Source: Rhyacichthys aspro
Taxonomy: Eukaryota > Chordata > Actinopteri > Gobiiformes > Rhyacichthyidae
Direction of reading: 5' to 3'
DNA: 64,000 nucleotides
Assembly: GCA_036850595.1 (NCBI GenBank)
Contig: CM072148.1
Coordinates: 23,790,352-23,854,351, forward strand
The notes under the pieces: generated by a model
What the model was told of the DNA's origin: nothing
What the model saw: the letters and a program-made list of their open reading frames with translations, nothing else
Databases searched by the model: none
Position numbers and translations under genes: made by a program
Shown: positions 11,936-22,836 of the stretch, piece after piece
Numbering within the stretch: the first letter of the stretch is position 1
Layout of the letters: each line of letters opens with the position of its first letter

Positions 11936-13016
11936 GTTTTTGAGAAATTGAATTTTGATATTGCAGTTGTGATATATTGCAAATTCAGCATAGCACTTAA
12001 TAGATTAGGTGACCACCTTCACCACATGCACCTACTCTGAGTATAGCTTGATGTGGTGGCAGATATTTTAGTGTATTTGTGTTGGAACCAAGATCAGAGA
12101 CCAACTTATGAAGGTATTTTAAGGGAAATGTGAAACTTTACTTCTGTAGATGGTGAATCTTGGTTAAATATTAAAATTTTCAGAAACTGCATATTACGTT
12201 TTCTATGGGACATATGTTAGCGTTCTGACCGGCATTTCCACGGGTTAATGGATTAGCAATTTGTCCTTAAACCTTAGCAATTGCAAATGCTTGCGCAATA
12301 AGGACATAATTATTAATGGATCTTTTTTCTTGAAGGTCGTCATACAATATCCTTCTACCAAAACATTACGAATTAGAAGCGCCACAGTAAACAGCACCGC
12401 ATTTAGCTAAAGGACATATACAGAATTAATAATTGAAAAAAACAACGTAAAATGTGTTTACCGGTGTTTCTTTATGGCACACTAACTTTATTTTTCAGTA
12501 TATTACCGCCAACACACGTAAATGCCCTTTAAGAATACAATTAGTGGTACGCGATTCTCCAAAAGGCGTACGTCGCATTTCTCACGAGCTTCTGCGCCAC
12601 TGTGCGTGAGCTACGCTGCAGAGAGACCGTAACCTGTGTCGCGAATACGGTCTACGGGGCTACAAACAAACATCCAGCTAGCAGCCTAGCATGATAGCAA
12701 CCTACAGCTAACGTGCGCACTGACAGCTCCGACTGCCTCACGTCATGGGAAACACCGTAGTGTGAATCCTCTAGACGGAACAAAACCGTAGAGTATGAGC
12801 GGAAGAAATACATGCCAAAAAGACCAACTAACTTGTGTCCGAACCGGTGTAAGGCCTGTGGAGACAGCTCATGCTCCACTGCCGAAGCCTACACTGACAG
12901 CGCGCCACACAGCCCACTGCTAACCCCAAGAGACAATTCAGCGCAGACCAGGAGCTTTAGGCTTTCGAATAATATAACGGTGGCACTGATACAAAGACGC
13001 AAAGAGCCATTTATAC
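11936..13016. other. First intron of brd4
   Basis: The right half (from about 12540) is rich in CpG compared with the surrounding intron, consistent with the edge of a CpG-island promoter. I saw no coding segment. Confidence 0.5.
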
Positions 13017-13150
13017 CTGGTACACTCGGCTGTCACCGCTCGCAGACCTTCCTCGCCCCAAATCCAGAACAAACAGTCCCGACGCTGTCCGTGACGTCAG
13101 ACGCACGGAGGCAAGCCGAACGTCTGTCAGACGCACGTCTCGAGGTCGGT
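13017..13150 (-). other. brd4: brd4 non-coding first exon (5' UTR; upstream limit approximate)
   Basis: The minus strand shows a strong donor, CCAG|GTATAA, at 13017/13016. Joined to exon 2 it gives a leader with an in-frame TGA and no ATG before MGDGLE. The region is CpG-rich. The transcription start is not visible in sequence, so the high-coordinate end is a guess. Confidence 0.6.
13092..13099. promoter_or_regulatory. Perfect CRE octamer (TGACGTCA) at the brd4 promoter/first exon
   Basis: The palindrome TGACGTCA, the full CREB/ATF consensus, lies about 75 bp upstream of the first brd4 donor site in CpG-rich sequence. That position is compatible with a promoter element. Function is inferred from the motif only. 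Confidence 0.5.
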
Positions 13151-13815
13151 GCGTTCGGATGACCTGCCCCTCGCTTTGATTCTAGGCGAGAGTAGACGGC
13201 TGCTACAGCCGGCGGAGAAAGACGTCTGCTGTGAAGCTGAACAGTTTGGTGGCTCAGATCACGTCTGAAGTGTTGGATGTTTATTTCAAATAAATCGAAA
13301 TTAATAGGGCGTTGTTCTGTGTTAAACTACTGCAGTGTAAATGAGGTAATCTTCCTAGACACTATGGTGCTATAAACAGGTCTGTGGATTTATGCCTGTC
13401 AAGTTCTTATCGTTTAGTGCAGTTCCCCCACTTGAAAAGGACTCTAGGTAAAAAAAAAAAAAAAAAGGTAAAACTGGATTCCACTCAATGATCAGGCTTT
13501 GCTTCATTTTATGCTTTTATTTTTTTTCCTTTGAAATTGCATAAGGCATTAAAGAAAATACAAACAAATGCCCAAATTAGCGATGGTTCAATTACTCTCA
13601 AATTAAGGTGACAGAATAACTCAAATTTAGCTTAAACAAATTGCTACCAGGTAAGTGCATTTTTACATTTTAACAAACAATGCATTTTAACTTTTACTAA
13701 TTGTTAAACAGTTCAGATTTTAACCTGTAGTTTTAACCAATACCTTATGACTTAATTTATGCTTTTAACATTAAACATTTTTAACATTTATCAACTTCAA
13801 CTTCCTGCTTGCTTC
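13151..13815. other. Sequence upstream of brd4
   Basis: Positions 13151-13260 are CpG-rich and probably belong to the brd4 promoter. The rest is AT-rich with an A-run near 13450. No gene was seen. Confidence 0.5.
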
Positions 13816-14227
13816 TCAACTGGCAGCAGGACAACCAGGCACCGGTTGTCTCGCTGTAGCCTGGACATCTCCCCTCAGGGCTCTGGCGGTAGACTGGTCA
13901 GGTACTGTAGGTCTTGTCACAGGAGCACAGCAACTTGTGACAGTCCTGACGTTCACATCCTGCACAATGCCTCTGGAGTCAGAGTTGACGCTTACGACTC
14001 GTCCAAGCCTGAATTGGCAACCAGACGAAGTCATCAACAGCAACGTTCTCCCTCTTCTCCCTTGGATGACCCAGGCTCTCTTCCTCACCTTCAGCAGGGT
14101 TGCAGCCACTCTCTCATGACCCTTGTTCTGGGCCTCATGAGCCAACAGTGTTGAGACTCATGCGTGGTAAGGTAGAAGGAGAACAGTCACTCTGTCTTCT
14201 TTGAAGGCTTGGATCCTTCTCTTAGGG

Positions 14228-14751
14228 CACACATGTCAAACTCAAGGCCCGGGGGCCAAATGCGGCCCTTTGCAATGTTTTATGTGGCCCTTCAATACAT
14301 TTAGAAGGATATATATTTGCCACTAGGTTTTATTGGTTTAGCCAGGTTTTAAGATAAATAAAACCTGTATAAATCCATCTAAACCTGTGAAATGCTACTA
14401 ATACCTGTTAAAATCCAACCAAAACCTGTTCAAATCCTACTAAACCCTGTTCAAACACATATAAAACCTGTTCAAATCCAACTAAAACTTGTTGAAATCC
14501 AACTAAACCCTGTTCAAACACATATAAAACCTGTTCAAATCCAACTAAAATCTGTTTAAGTAATTATAAAACCTGTTCAAATTCAATTAAAACCTGTAAG
14601 AAAGAAAAATCATATTAAAGATAACTTTTGTAAGACTCAAATGAAGATGAAGCCTAATAAAAGCTCCCCAAGTGTCACCATCTTCGGCCCCTGAAAGATT
14701 TCCCATTAACTATTAACTATACCCCTCACTGTTTTGAGTTTGACACCACTG
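14228..14751. mobile_element. Non-autonomous hAT element inside the BEL/Pao remnant
   Basis: The ends CACACATGTCAAACTC and, inverted, CAGTGGTGTCAAACTC enclose 524 bp. A perfect 8-bp target duplication TCTTAGGG lies at 14220-14227 and 14752-14759. Most of the inside is a tandem array based on AAACCTGTTCAAATCCAACT. Confidence 0.9.
14340..14610. repeat. Tandem repeat inside a hAT element
   Basis: Roughly ten diverged units around the core AAACCTGTTCAAATCCAACT, alternating with ACCCTGTTCAAACACATATA. The array forms the body of the 14228-14751 element. Confidence 0.8.
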
Positions 14752-15075
14752 TCTTAGGGCATCTTGATGTTCTGCCGCAGTAATTACTCCCTCTGATGGA
14801 ACTGCCTCCCACATTGGAGTGCTCAAGGTCCACTTCGTTGATGAAAACTTCTTTGCCGCTCTCCAGACCCAGGTAACAGCTTTTATCAGACGAGTCAAAA
14901 TGCTGAACCTTCGTTTGTCCAACAGGTTTGGACAGCTGCACCGGCGGGTGGTCATTGTCACCCAGGACTTGGATCTGGTGGACTTTTCCTCACTTGGTCT
15001 CTGGTAAGTGCTGCCCCAAATTACTTCTTTTGTAATCTGCTGATGTTCTTTCTAGCAGTTTCTGCTACATCCAAC

Positions 15076-15303
15076 CTAAATGGCCACTCGAGACTCAGGC
15101 ACCTGCTGCCACTCTGAATCTTGACCCAAGTCTTTTGGACCAGCCCCTCGAGTTATGATGTCTGCTATGTTCAGTGGTCCAGGAATCCACCACAAGTCCG
15201 GTAGTCTTGTGCTGCTTTGGATCTCCCCCATCCTGTTGGCGAAAGTCTGGAACCTGTAGCTCTCTTGCTGGATAGCACCAAGGACAGTTTGGCTGTCCAA
15301 CAA
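15076..15303 (-). pseudogene. BEL/Pao pol fragment (RNase H region)
   Basis: A 75-codon open stretch with MLDSQTVLGAIQQESYRFQT and WIPGPLNIADIITRGAG. The LDSQTVLG and NIADIITRG motifs are characteristic of the BEL/Pao RNase H region. It is bounded by frame breaks and is part of the larger remnant. Confidence 0.75.
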
Positions 15304-15699
15304 AATGCAGCTGCAGTATCTGGTGGGGTCAGTGTAAGAGAATTGGGTTACCGTCTTAGAGCTAAGAAGTATTGGAGCACATAGATGGACAGCAGAGACT
15401 GTGGATCACTTAAGCAGGAGAGGTTTATTACCATCACATACAGGCTCGGAGACAATTGAACAGTCAACACAGAGTAGTATTGAACATTCAAGTCTGGCCA
15501 TGCTTTCAAACGACTGAGATTATAAAGCCTAATAGAAGATCAGAGCGCAAACAGTGCCATAACAAAAGAGATGTTATTCAGTTGATGGGGCTTGCGGTTA
15601 GAGACATGTTATCCTACAGATGTCTGAGTCTATCTGTTGACAGAGACCAAGGTTCAGGGCATCATAACCGTACCATACATCTAAAATTCTCCAACTGTC

Positions 15700-16014
15700 A
15701 AGGGTTGATTGAACTTGATCTTGCTGAGCTGGATGTACTTTTCAGCTTTGTCTTACGCTTGCTGTCTCCACAGACGACACACCCTGGAGAATGGCTGCTT
15801 GACTGGTTTGAGGCTCTAGCTTGCCTTGGTTCGGACCTGGGTTTTGGCGTGTCTTCATCCCTTAGTTTGTCCAACTGCTCATAGATGCCTTCTTGGTTTT
15901 TCAGAAATGCCAAAAGACTGTTGCTCCTTTCAGCTCTGTAGATGTAGAGAAGCCACTCTTTCTTTAACACATCTGGTAGTTTGCTATCTATTGACACAAG
16001 TGGGTTCATTATGG
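15700..16014 (-). pseudogene. BEL/Pao gag fragment, part 2
   Basis: It encodes NPLVSIDSKLPDVLKKEWLL and a following charged region ending near a Cys motif (CVVCGD). It continues directly, across the hAT insertion, from the DLGETDAIK segment at about 17520, so the two parts were once contiguous. Confidence 0.7.
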
Positions 16015-17509
16015 CAGTGGTTCTCAACCTCAGGGTCCCGACCCCCATGGGGGTTGCCAGATTATTTCAGGGGGTCCCTAGATCATAGGGGAAATTCTAC
16101 ACTAGGAGTCCGGATCTGGACCGCAAGACCATTTTTTCCCTACCCCCCAGCCTCTCTCTCTTCCATCGAAGTCGATTCCCTTCCATTTAGTCAGTGGGGA
16201 AATTCATATACTATAGAATTCCAGTCAAATTCTTTCCTAAAGCGCGAAAAATGAAAGGAAGTTTGAACTGCATAGCAAGATACTGCACTGTAGGTATAAC
16301 AGTGCCACTTTTCACTGTATTATTAATACTTTGTAATAGGCCTATTTTAGTTAGAGACATGACTGTGCACTGTCTGCTTGTGACTGTGCACAGAAATAAG
16401 GCTCTCCAGACTTGTGTTATGATTATCAGAGCTGCTAAAATGCTGAAGCTTCTATGGCATTTTTCTCACAGAGCAAAATTTGCAGCTGTGATCGCTTTCA
16501 GCACGTTAATTTTTCCATGCGCGCAATGCCACAAGCACGGAGGGCCGCGCTACGCACAGAAACAGACATGCTTTGATTTGCTTTAATCAATTATTTGGGC
16601 TTTTTTGGCGCAAAGATTTGACTAGTAAGGGGTAAATTGTGTTCCAAAGCCCATTAATTTTTTTGTTTTCTGGAGTGTAATTGGGCGCAGCGGCATCATG
16701 CTGGTTACACATGGCTTACAAGTGCTTAACAAGCCTCTGTCTTTTCTTCTATTATACAGTAAGACGTTAAACTCTCCCAGAAGAAGCACAATGTCAGGCT
16801 GTGTCCTGAAGTGGAGCTGTGTGGAGGATGTGGACAGATTCACGTGCCTGCACCACGCGTTATTACACACCACATCAGGAAGGCTTGGGAATGACATGAG
16901 CTGAGTGCAGCTGACTGCGGTTACACATACAGATGTCTATTACTTCCTTAGGACTCAGGAGACTACTACACCAGGTGAAGGCGTTTACTGTTGTGTAAGA
17001 TTTTGAATTGAACTGTCCTGCCTATGACCCCTCTTTATGTGTCTACAATTATCCGCCCCAGACCCACATCACCTTAACCAGGAGCTATTGAGGAAAGTAA
17101 AATGAGTAAACTGCCCCATGAGGAAAAAACAAAACAAAAAACAGTGGCCTTCTCAGAACTACATAGCACAAAGACAAGCAGCAGCAATAAGACATCCGGA
17201 TTACTGTGTATGTTAACAGAATTCTCTATTCATCTGAAACATTGATATAAATGTGTCAGAATTAATGAGTGAATGACTGCATTGGCGCTCCAAAGCTTGG
17301 TGCGCACGGTCTGAGCACCAATTCAAAATTGGACAGGTGCAGTTTAGAGTCAAAATAGCCTACGTGTGTGTCAAAGTCAGCAACGGATATGTATACATAT
17401 CAAACTCTTTTTAGGTAGAGATGGGGATAATAATAACAATAATAATAATCTGCGAACACCATCAATTGTTATACTGGGGGTCAGCGTTCAAAAAGGTTGA
17501 GAACCACTG
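16015..17509. mobile_element. Non-autonomous hAT (Charlie-type ends) inside the BEL/Pao gag
   Basis: The termini CAGTGGTTCTCAACCT and, inverted, CAGTGGTTCTCAACCT are identical over 16 bp and match the classic hAT-Charlie end. The flanking 8-mers CATTATGG (16007-16014) and CTTTATGG (17510-17517) agree at 7 of 8 positions. The 1495-bp interior has no long transposase frame. Confidence 0.9.
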
Positions 17510-18230
17510 CTTTATGGCATCAGTTTCACCAAGGTCACTCAGGTCTAGCAGGGGTTTCTTCACAGATTGGATGAGCTCAAAAATCTTCCTTGGTTGATGG
17601 CCTTTTACAGCAGGGAGTCTCTGGAGTTCCTCAACTATCTCAATGGTGATGGTGGTCTTGTTTCCAAAGCGGTTCTTCAGAACTTGGAAGATATCATTTG
17701 CCATGTTGTAAGTAGACAGCCGAAGATCTGGGGATGGGTGAGCTCAAGGCATCTGATGCGACACTGGAAGTCTTTTTGTTCTGCAGGAGAGGCCCAGCAC
17801 TTCCACTTTATGTGTATGCTGCTCTTTCACAGTTCTGACTAGTTTTTTTAGATGCTCAATCATGAAGTTGAAGGCATCTTTGTTGGCACTGGGCTTGATA
17901 GATGCCACTCGGTCTGGTTCTGTCTCTGCTGCCTTTACTGCCAGTGCCAGCTCATCTTCACCTTAGTTTACCCATAGTGTCTGCTGGATGAGGTCTTTTA
18001 GCGCTTTCAGTTTCCTAAGTCGGCTTTTTGCTGCTCATTCAATGCATTCGCAGCCAGCTCCGCTCCCTTTTCTGCAGTGTATTAGGCCTCCACATCATCA
18101 TTTGCTTCTAAGACTTTGTTGGCCTCAATTGAGAGCTTTCGAAAAGAGTTTCTGAGCTCCTCTCCATACATTACGATGTGCATTCTTAGGTCATTATTGG
18201 CCAGTCAGGAGAATTGACGTTTTGCTCTTG
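17462..18230 (-). pseudogene. BEL/Pao gag fragment, part 1
   Basis: The low-coordinate part reads DIFQVLKNRFGNKTTITIEI and LQRLPAVKGHQPRKIFELIQ, a typical BEL/Pao gag stretch. Further gag-like residues extend to about 18230 with stops and shifts. The first 48 bases (17462-17509) belong to the inserted hAT end. Confidence 0.65.
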
Positions 18231-18329
18231 TTCTATTGGCTTTCAGCTGTGCAGCCACTGCAATTGCTTTTTTGCGGCGTTTGCCTCAGGGGGCTGCTCT
18301 CTGTGCTCTTGTTTTGATCTCACAAGGTT

Positions 18330-18790
18330 TCTGTTACCGGCGCATAGGTTAAGTTCGGATAAGGAAAACGGACACAAATCTCAACTTTTATTGTTCACAT
18401 AGGCAAAAAGGCACCTAGACATCCGCATGTCTGAATGTTCAGATAGCCTACTGACAAAAAATGTCTTACAAAAGAACCCCAATCCATAACATTTATTCTA
18501 CTACTGTAAACAATCAACCCACCTATAAAATGATTTGTGATCAAAGTAGCCCACTTAGCCTACTAACATGGAGCCTACAATGATTTCAATGTAGATCACA
18601 TGTTCTGACAACAACTCACTGTCAGATTTGGAGACTTGTGTTTACATGCCTTTGTCTAGACAAGCAAACAGAGTGTGGGACACAAGAGCTGTCCAAAGAC
18701 AATATTGAATGTTTGTTACACCTGTCTGGATAATAGTCCAATAAACAAACGCTGCAAATACAATGGCGCCCCCTGCAGTCCAGGGAAAAA
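18330..18790 (-). repeat. Possible LTR of the BEL/Pao remnant
   Basis: A non-coding block follows the gag start on its upstream side. It contains CTTTTATTG and CCAATAAACAAA-like polyadenylation motifs on either strand. No second copy is visible, so this is an inference from position. Confidence 0.25.
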
Positions 18791-19200
18791 CAACTCCTTC
18801 ACCTAATTATCCCATGGGAATGACCAATTTTACACATGAGCAACACAGCAGAAGAAAAACTATGTGGCCTTGATTTGTAGGTGGGGCTGAAATGATTAAA
18901 GCAGAGATAGCCAACACGGGCCGTGGAAACTTGATCGTCTTAGGGACAATGTTATTGCCCGCAGGCCCCCTCTAACAATAACACTAGTTACATGGAGCTC
19001 CATCTAAAAATGTATTTAATTGTGTTGCTATTTTTTTTTAATCAATATTGCATCCTTTTGTGAGCTTCTTGGCTCAGCTGTCTTCTTCTCTCTGTGCTAC
19101 TAACTTGCTAATAATATTTTTTACATATTGAACTATAGTACACTGTTCCTCTTGTCATTTGTGTGCCTATTTACTGAAAAACACATATAGTGTAGAGATA
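18791..19200. other. Intergenic sequence
   Basis: AT-rich sequence between retroelement debris and the Tc1 composite. Nothing else was recognised. Confidence 0.5.
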
Positions 19201-19453
19201 CCGTTATGTTCATAATAATAGCAGTGTGTTTTAGAAAGTGAGTCAAGCTCAAAATCCTTATAATAGCTTTTATTTTCATTCACAAAAAGCATTGGGAACA
19301 CTGGACATTTTATTTCAATTCAAAACATGAACAAAATAAGGAACTGATTTGTTATTCCTTCACAGAAAATAGAAAAAAAGGGAATATAGGCTGTTCAAAA
19401 ACAAAATATGTGTCTGCATTTTGCTTTACAAACAGCATTTTTGAAGTCACCCC

Positions 19454-20780
19454 CAGAGATGTACACAAGTCTTTTTGTGCAAGTCCAAGTCAAGTCTCGG
19501 ACCTTTGACCACATGTCCAAGTCAAGTCCAAGTCTTTTGGTCCCTAGCCCAAGTCCAAGTCAAGTCACAAGTCTCTTTGCATACGTAGCTTAATGTGAGT
19601 ACTTGAAGCTTGATACTGCTATCTTATTAATAAACCTATTGTGTGTATATGAATGTCTCATTTTGAAAAAAGTAAGCTACAGAGTAAAGTTAATTTCAAA
19701 ATAGAACAACAAAACATTTTTAGTATTCTTAACTAGGGATGCATCAATCCAGCTTTTTTAGTACAGATCCTGATCCATGTGCTTAGAGGATCTGCAGGTA
19801 TCAAATACTGACCCAATCCATCTGGTTTTTGAATATAGATCATATGAATAAAGACCCTTGTATTTGTTACATGACCCATTATGGAGATAGGGGTTTATAT
19901 ATATTATTATATTTTATCATAATGAGTAGATTTGTCCAAATAAAAAGAAAGTAAAGACCAGCTCTTTTACCATTGTATAGCCATACAATATCAACTTAGA
20001 AAAGAGTAATTCATTTTATTTATGATTAATTCTTTATGATTGTTGTGGTAGACTACTCTAATCCAGAGGTTAGCACTGATCGAACCAAAAGGAATAGAAT
20101 TCATCCTCAGGAAGAAGACAAGTTAATAAACCAGCTGATGAATTTTAGGGACTGTAGCTTTACTGTTTTACACTCAAAATTAATCAAATGCGTCTTACAA
20201 CAGCAGCTTTTTGTCAAACCTCACTCATGTAAATCATAATAGTGAATAAAGACAGCAGTTTGCTCAATGGGGCTCTGTGCTAACACTCGGAGGAAGGGGC
20301 TGTGAAACTGTGATAAAAGTGTTACAAACAGTTAGCTTTCCTTTAGCTCGTTACTAACAAGAAGCTGAAATCTGAACAACAGTTATAGCAACTGTGGACA
20401 AAGCAGGTGGATATATATCACACTCTTGTTCCCTCTCTCTGTTTCAGATGGACCCTGCTCTGCTCGTGAGCGCGCAGTGCGCTGTTCCTCGTGAGTGAGA
20501 GCGCGCTCCCTGCGCAGCTGTTGTCTCTGAGCGACAGAGACGTGCAGCTGCAGGACGCACGGCGCGTTGTTCTCAATAACAATTGAATAGTTTACAAACA
20601 AAATCTAAAAAAAAAAAAAAATCTCCTATCCGCTTATTTGACAAATAGAACAAGAAATAAAAAGAGCACCAAGCAGGTGGGAAAAGGTTCATTGTCAACG
20701 AGTCTCAAACTGCGAGTCCAAGTCAAGTCCCGAGTCTTTGGACCGCGAGTCCGAGTCGCTGTAACGAGTCCCCATCTCTG
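19454..20780. mobile_element. Non-autonomous hAT element nested in the Tc1 composite
   Basis: The ends CAGAGATG...ACAAGTC and, inverted, CAGAGATGGGGACTCGTTAC enclose 1327 bp. The flanking 8-mers GTCACCCC (19446-19453) and GTTACTCC (20781-20788) agree at 6 of 8. The sub-terminal regions carry repeated AGTCCAAGTCAAGTC motifs. It has no transposase frame. Confidence 0.8.
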
Positions 20781-21055
20781 GTTACTCCAAGTAAGTTTTC
20801 TGTTGGCTTCATTGTGCTGGACTCCTCAATCTTGATGGTCTGGAACCAAGATGCTGCTTGCTTACTGGTGTGTTTGGGGTCGTCGTCTTGTTGAAACACC
20901 CATTTCAGCGCATTTCCTCTTCGGCTTAAGGCAACGTAACTTCAAGTATTTTGATGTTTTGAAACTGATCCATGATCCTTGGTATGCAATGAATAGACCC
21001 AAATAACAAATATCCACAGATCATAATGCTTTCACCACCATGCTTGACTTGAATT
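20780..21055 (-). pseudogene. Tc1-like transposase fragment, left arm
   Basis: The minus strand encodes GGESIM, IMDQFQNIKI and FQQDDDPKHTSKQAASWFQT, the region around the second catalytic Asp of Tc1 transposases. It has stop codons and ends near PTENLL. The C-terminal part is missing. Confidence 0.7.
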
Positions 21056-21164
21056 AAGGCTTGAATTCAGCCTGAATGCTGTTTTTGGGGGCTGTAGTTG
21101 TTTGTCAGACAACTTCCAAACACGGAATTCAAGTCACAGTGCACCGTGAGAACAGTGCCGCATG

Positions 21165-21590
21165 GTGGCGCAAGCATCAGGATATGGGGCTGTTTCTCAT
21201 ACTACGTATTAGGTCTATTTATTGCACATCAGGGATTATGGATCAGTTTAAATGCATCAAAACCATTGAAGAAGTCCCGCTGCCTTAGTGGAAATGCCCT
21301 TGAAATAGGTGTTTCAACTAGACAACTCGAAACACAGTAGTAAGAGCTGCATCTTGGTTCCAGACCAACAAGACTGACATTATGGAGCAGCCAGCACAAT
21401 CCTCGGACCTAAATCCGATAGAAAACTTGTGGGTGACATCAAAAATGCTGTTTCTGAGGCCAAACCAAGATAAGCAGGGGAATAGTCCAGTGGTCGCTGG
21501 CTGTTCACAGGAGCCAGAAGCTGGTCTATGCTACACAGATGTGTCAGCTTCTCAAAAGCATTGGTTATACAATAAAATAGTTCAGTGATT
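21165..21590 (+). pseudogene. Tc1-like transposase fragment, right arm
   Basis: The plus strand encodes ASIRIWGCFSYY, then with frame shifts AQSSDLNPIENLW (third catalytic acidic residue) and a C-terminal stretch to about 21590. It is the same gene region as the left arm in opposite orientation, plus its C-terminus. Confidence 0.7.
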
Positions 21591-22004
21591 TACAGGAAAG
21601 ATAAATATAAAGCATTTCTCCAGTTTATACAGTAAATGTTTGAGTTGGTAAAGAAAAATGCAGACACTGCTATTTTTTAACAGCCTATATTATCTTTTTC
21701 TTCCCTTTCTGTAAAGTAATAACAAATTTGATCACTTTTTTGTTTAGAATAGAATGCGCAGTGTTCCCAATGGTTTTTTGTGTATGAAAATAAAAGCTAT
21801 TACCGTATAAGGATTTTGAGCTTGACTCACTTTTTTGAACACACTGCTAATATTATGAAAACAACTATGTACAAACCAAACGGTCCCATCTTATCATTGA
21901 TGTGTCTTACAGCTGTCTTACAGGTCAAAACCTAAATATGTGCCCGCAAATGGTTTACATTGACTATTTTGAAAAACAGTAGGGAATCATTCTATTCAAT
22001 AAAG

Positions 22005-22010
22005 TTTATT
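22005..22010 (-). terminator. akap8l: Candidate akap8l polyadenylation signal
   Basis: AATAAA on the minus strand, 443 bases after the akap8l stop codon and before the Tc1 composite. An overlapping AATAAA also exists on the plus strand, so use in vivo is inferred. Confidence 0.45.
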
Positions 22011-22452
22011 TTAGAATGAAAAGAGATTAAACTTACAAGCCAGTATTTTATGCTCCATGTACATGATTCACCTTCTGTGTTTATGCCAAAATTACAAATA
22101 GTAACAGCACTGGACAGGACGCTGACACAGCAAAAATTCTTAACAGGTTCACAAATATAATATCTTAGATCATTCTAAAACTTGTAACTAAAGGCACAAA
22201 GAAAGGGCAAAAGAAACAGTTTACTTTTGAATCATGTTATCAAGCTTAAGCATACAATGTTTAAGTAGGGTTGTTTAAACCATAAAACAGAAAGCATATA
22301 CATACAAAACATGTTCGAAACCAAGTTTCAAACAATACTTTTTGACAGCTTCAGATTTTTAAAAAACAAAAAAAGAGAGAGAAGAGCAAGGTGTGACTGT
22401 TGTGAGACTATTGTACATGAAGTATTAAAATGAACGCAGCTGAAATAGTCAC

Positions 22453-22836
22453 TCAGTCTTGCCCCTCTGCTACATGAGCTGCCTCCAGGTCCAGTCCTTC
22501 TCCGATCTCATCATGAACCACATAACTGTCCTCTTCCTCCTCTTCCTCCTCTCCCAACTCAAAACCCTCCTCTTCCTCCCCATGGTCATGCTCAGGATTC
22601 TCCTCTTCCTCCATCTCAAGCTCCTCTTCCATTTTCTCCTCTTCCACAGCTGTCGCTGGCACCTCGGTTGCCCCCTCGGCTGCCCCCTCAGCTGTCTCAA
22701 AGAGCTCAGTCTTCACCAGTGCTACCTCTGCCTGGCTGTCTGCCCCCTCCCCAGTCAGCTCCATCACAGCTGCCTCCATCACTGTTGAGTCATCTGGGTT
22801 CTGCTCGTCCTGGTTACCAACAAATGGGTTCTCCCC
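22453..22836 (-). CDS. akap8l: akap8l last coding exon, acidic tail
   Basis: The acceptor is TTGGCAG. It starts GENPFVGNQDE, conserved in the family, and then turns almost wholly acidic, with long runs of Glu and Asp, ending EAAHVAEGQD and TGA at 22455-22453. The tail is longer and more acidic than the family core. Confidence 0.95.
   Translation of the reverse strand, partial: GENPFVGNQDEQNPDDSTVMEAAVMELTGEGADSQAEVALVKTELFETAEGAAEGATEVPATAVEEEKMEEELEMEEEENPEHDHGEEEEGFELGEEEEEEEDSYVVHDEIGEGLDLEAAHVAEGQD

Larger units (their letters stand above)
13816..18300 (-). mobile_element. BEL/Pao LTR retrotransposon remnant, split by two hAT insertions
   Basis: Read on the minus strand, gag-like fragments come first (about 18230-17521, then 16014-15700). 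RNase H-like pol follows (15303-15076, with SRLPDLWWIPGPLNIADIIT-type residues), then an integrase C-terminal fragment (14145-13816, RLGRVVSVNSDSRGIVQDVN). The order gag-pol is that of BEL/Pao. The frames are broken by stops, shifts and large losses: reverse transcriptase and the integrase core are not visible. Two hAT elements (14228-14751 and 16015-17509) interrupt it. A possible LTR lies at about 18330-18790. Confidence 0.75.
19201..21865. mobile_element. Palindromic composite of two inverted Tc1-like fragments, with a nested hAT
   Basis: Both ends carry the same inverted terminal sequence (TTCATAATAATAGCAGTGTG on the left; TTCATAATATTAGCAGTGTG inverted on the right), next to TA. Transposase residues occur on the minus strand in the left part (about 21055-20780: GGESIM, FQQDDDPKHTSKQAASWFQT) and on the plus strand in the right part (about 21165-21590: ASIRIWGCFSYY, SSDLNPIENLW). 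The two arms share the 19-mer GCATCTTGGTTCCAGACCA in opposite orientation (20836-20854 and 21349-21367). Both transposase copies are broken by stops and shifts. A hAT sits at 19454-20780. Confidence 0.75.
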
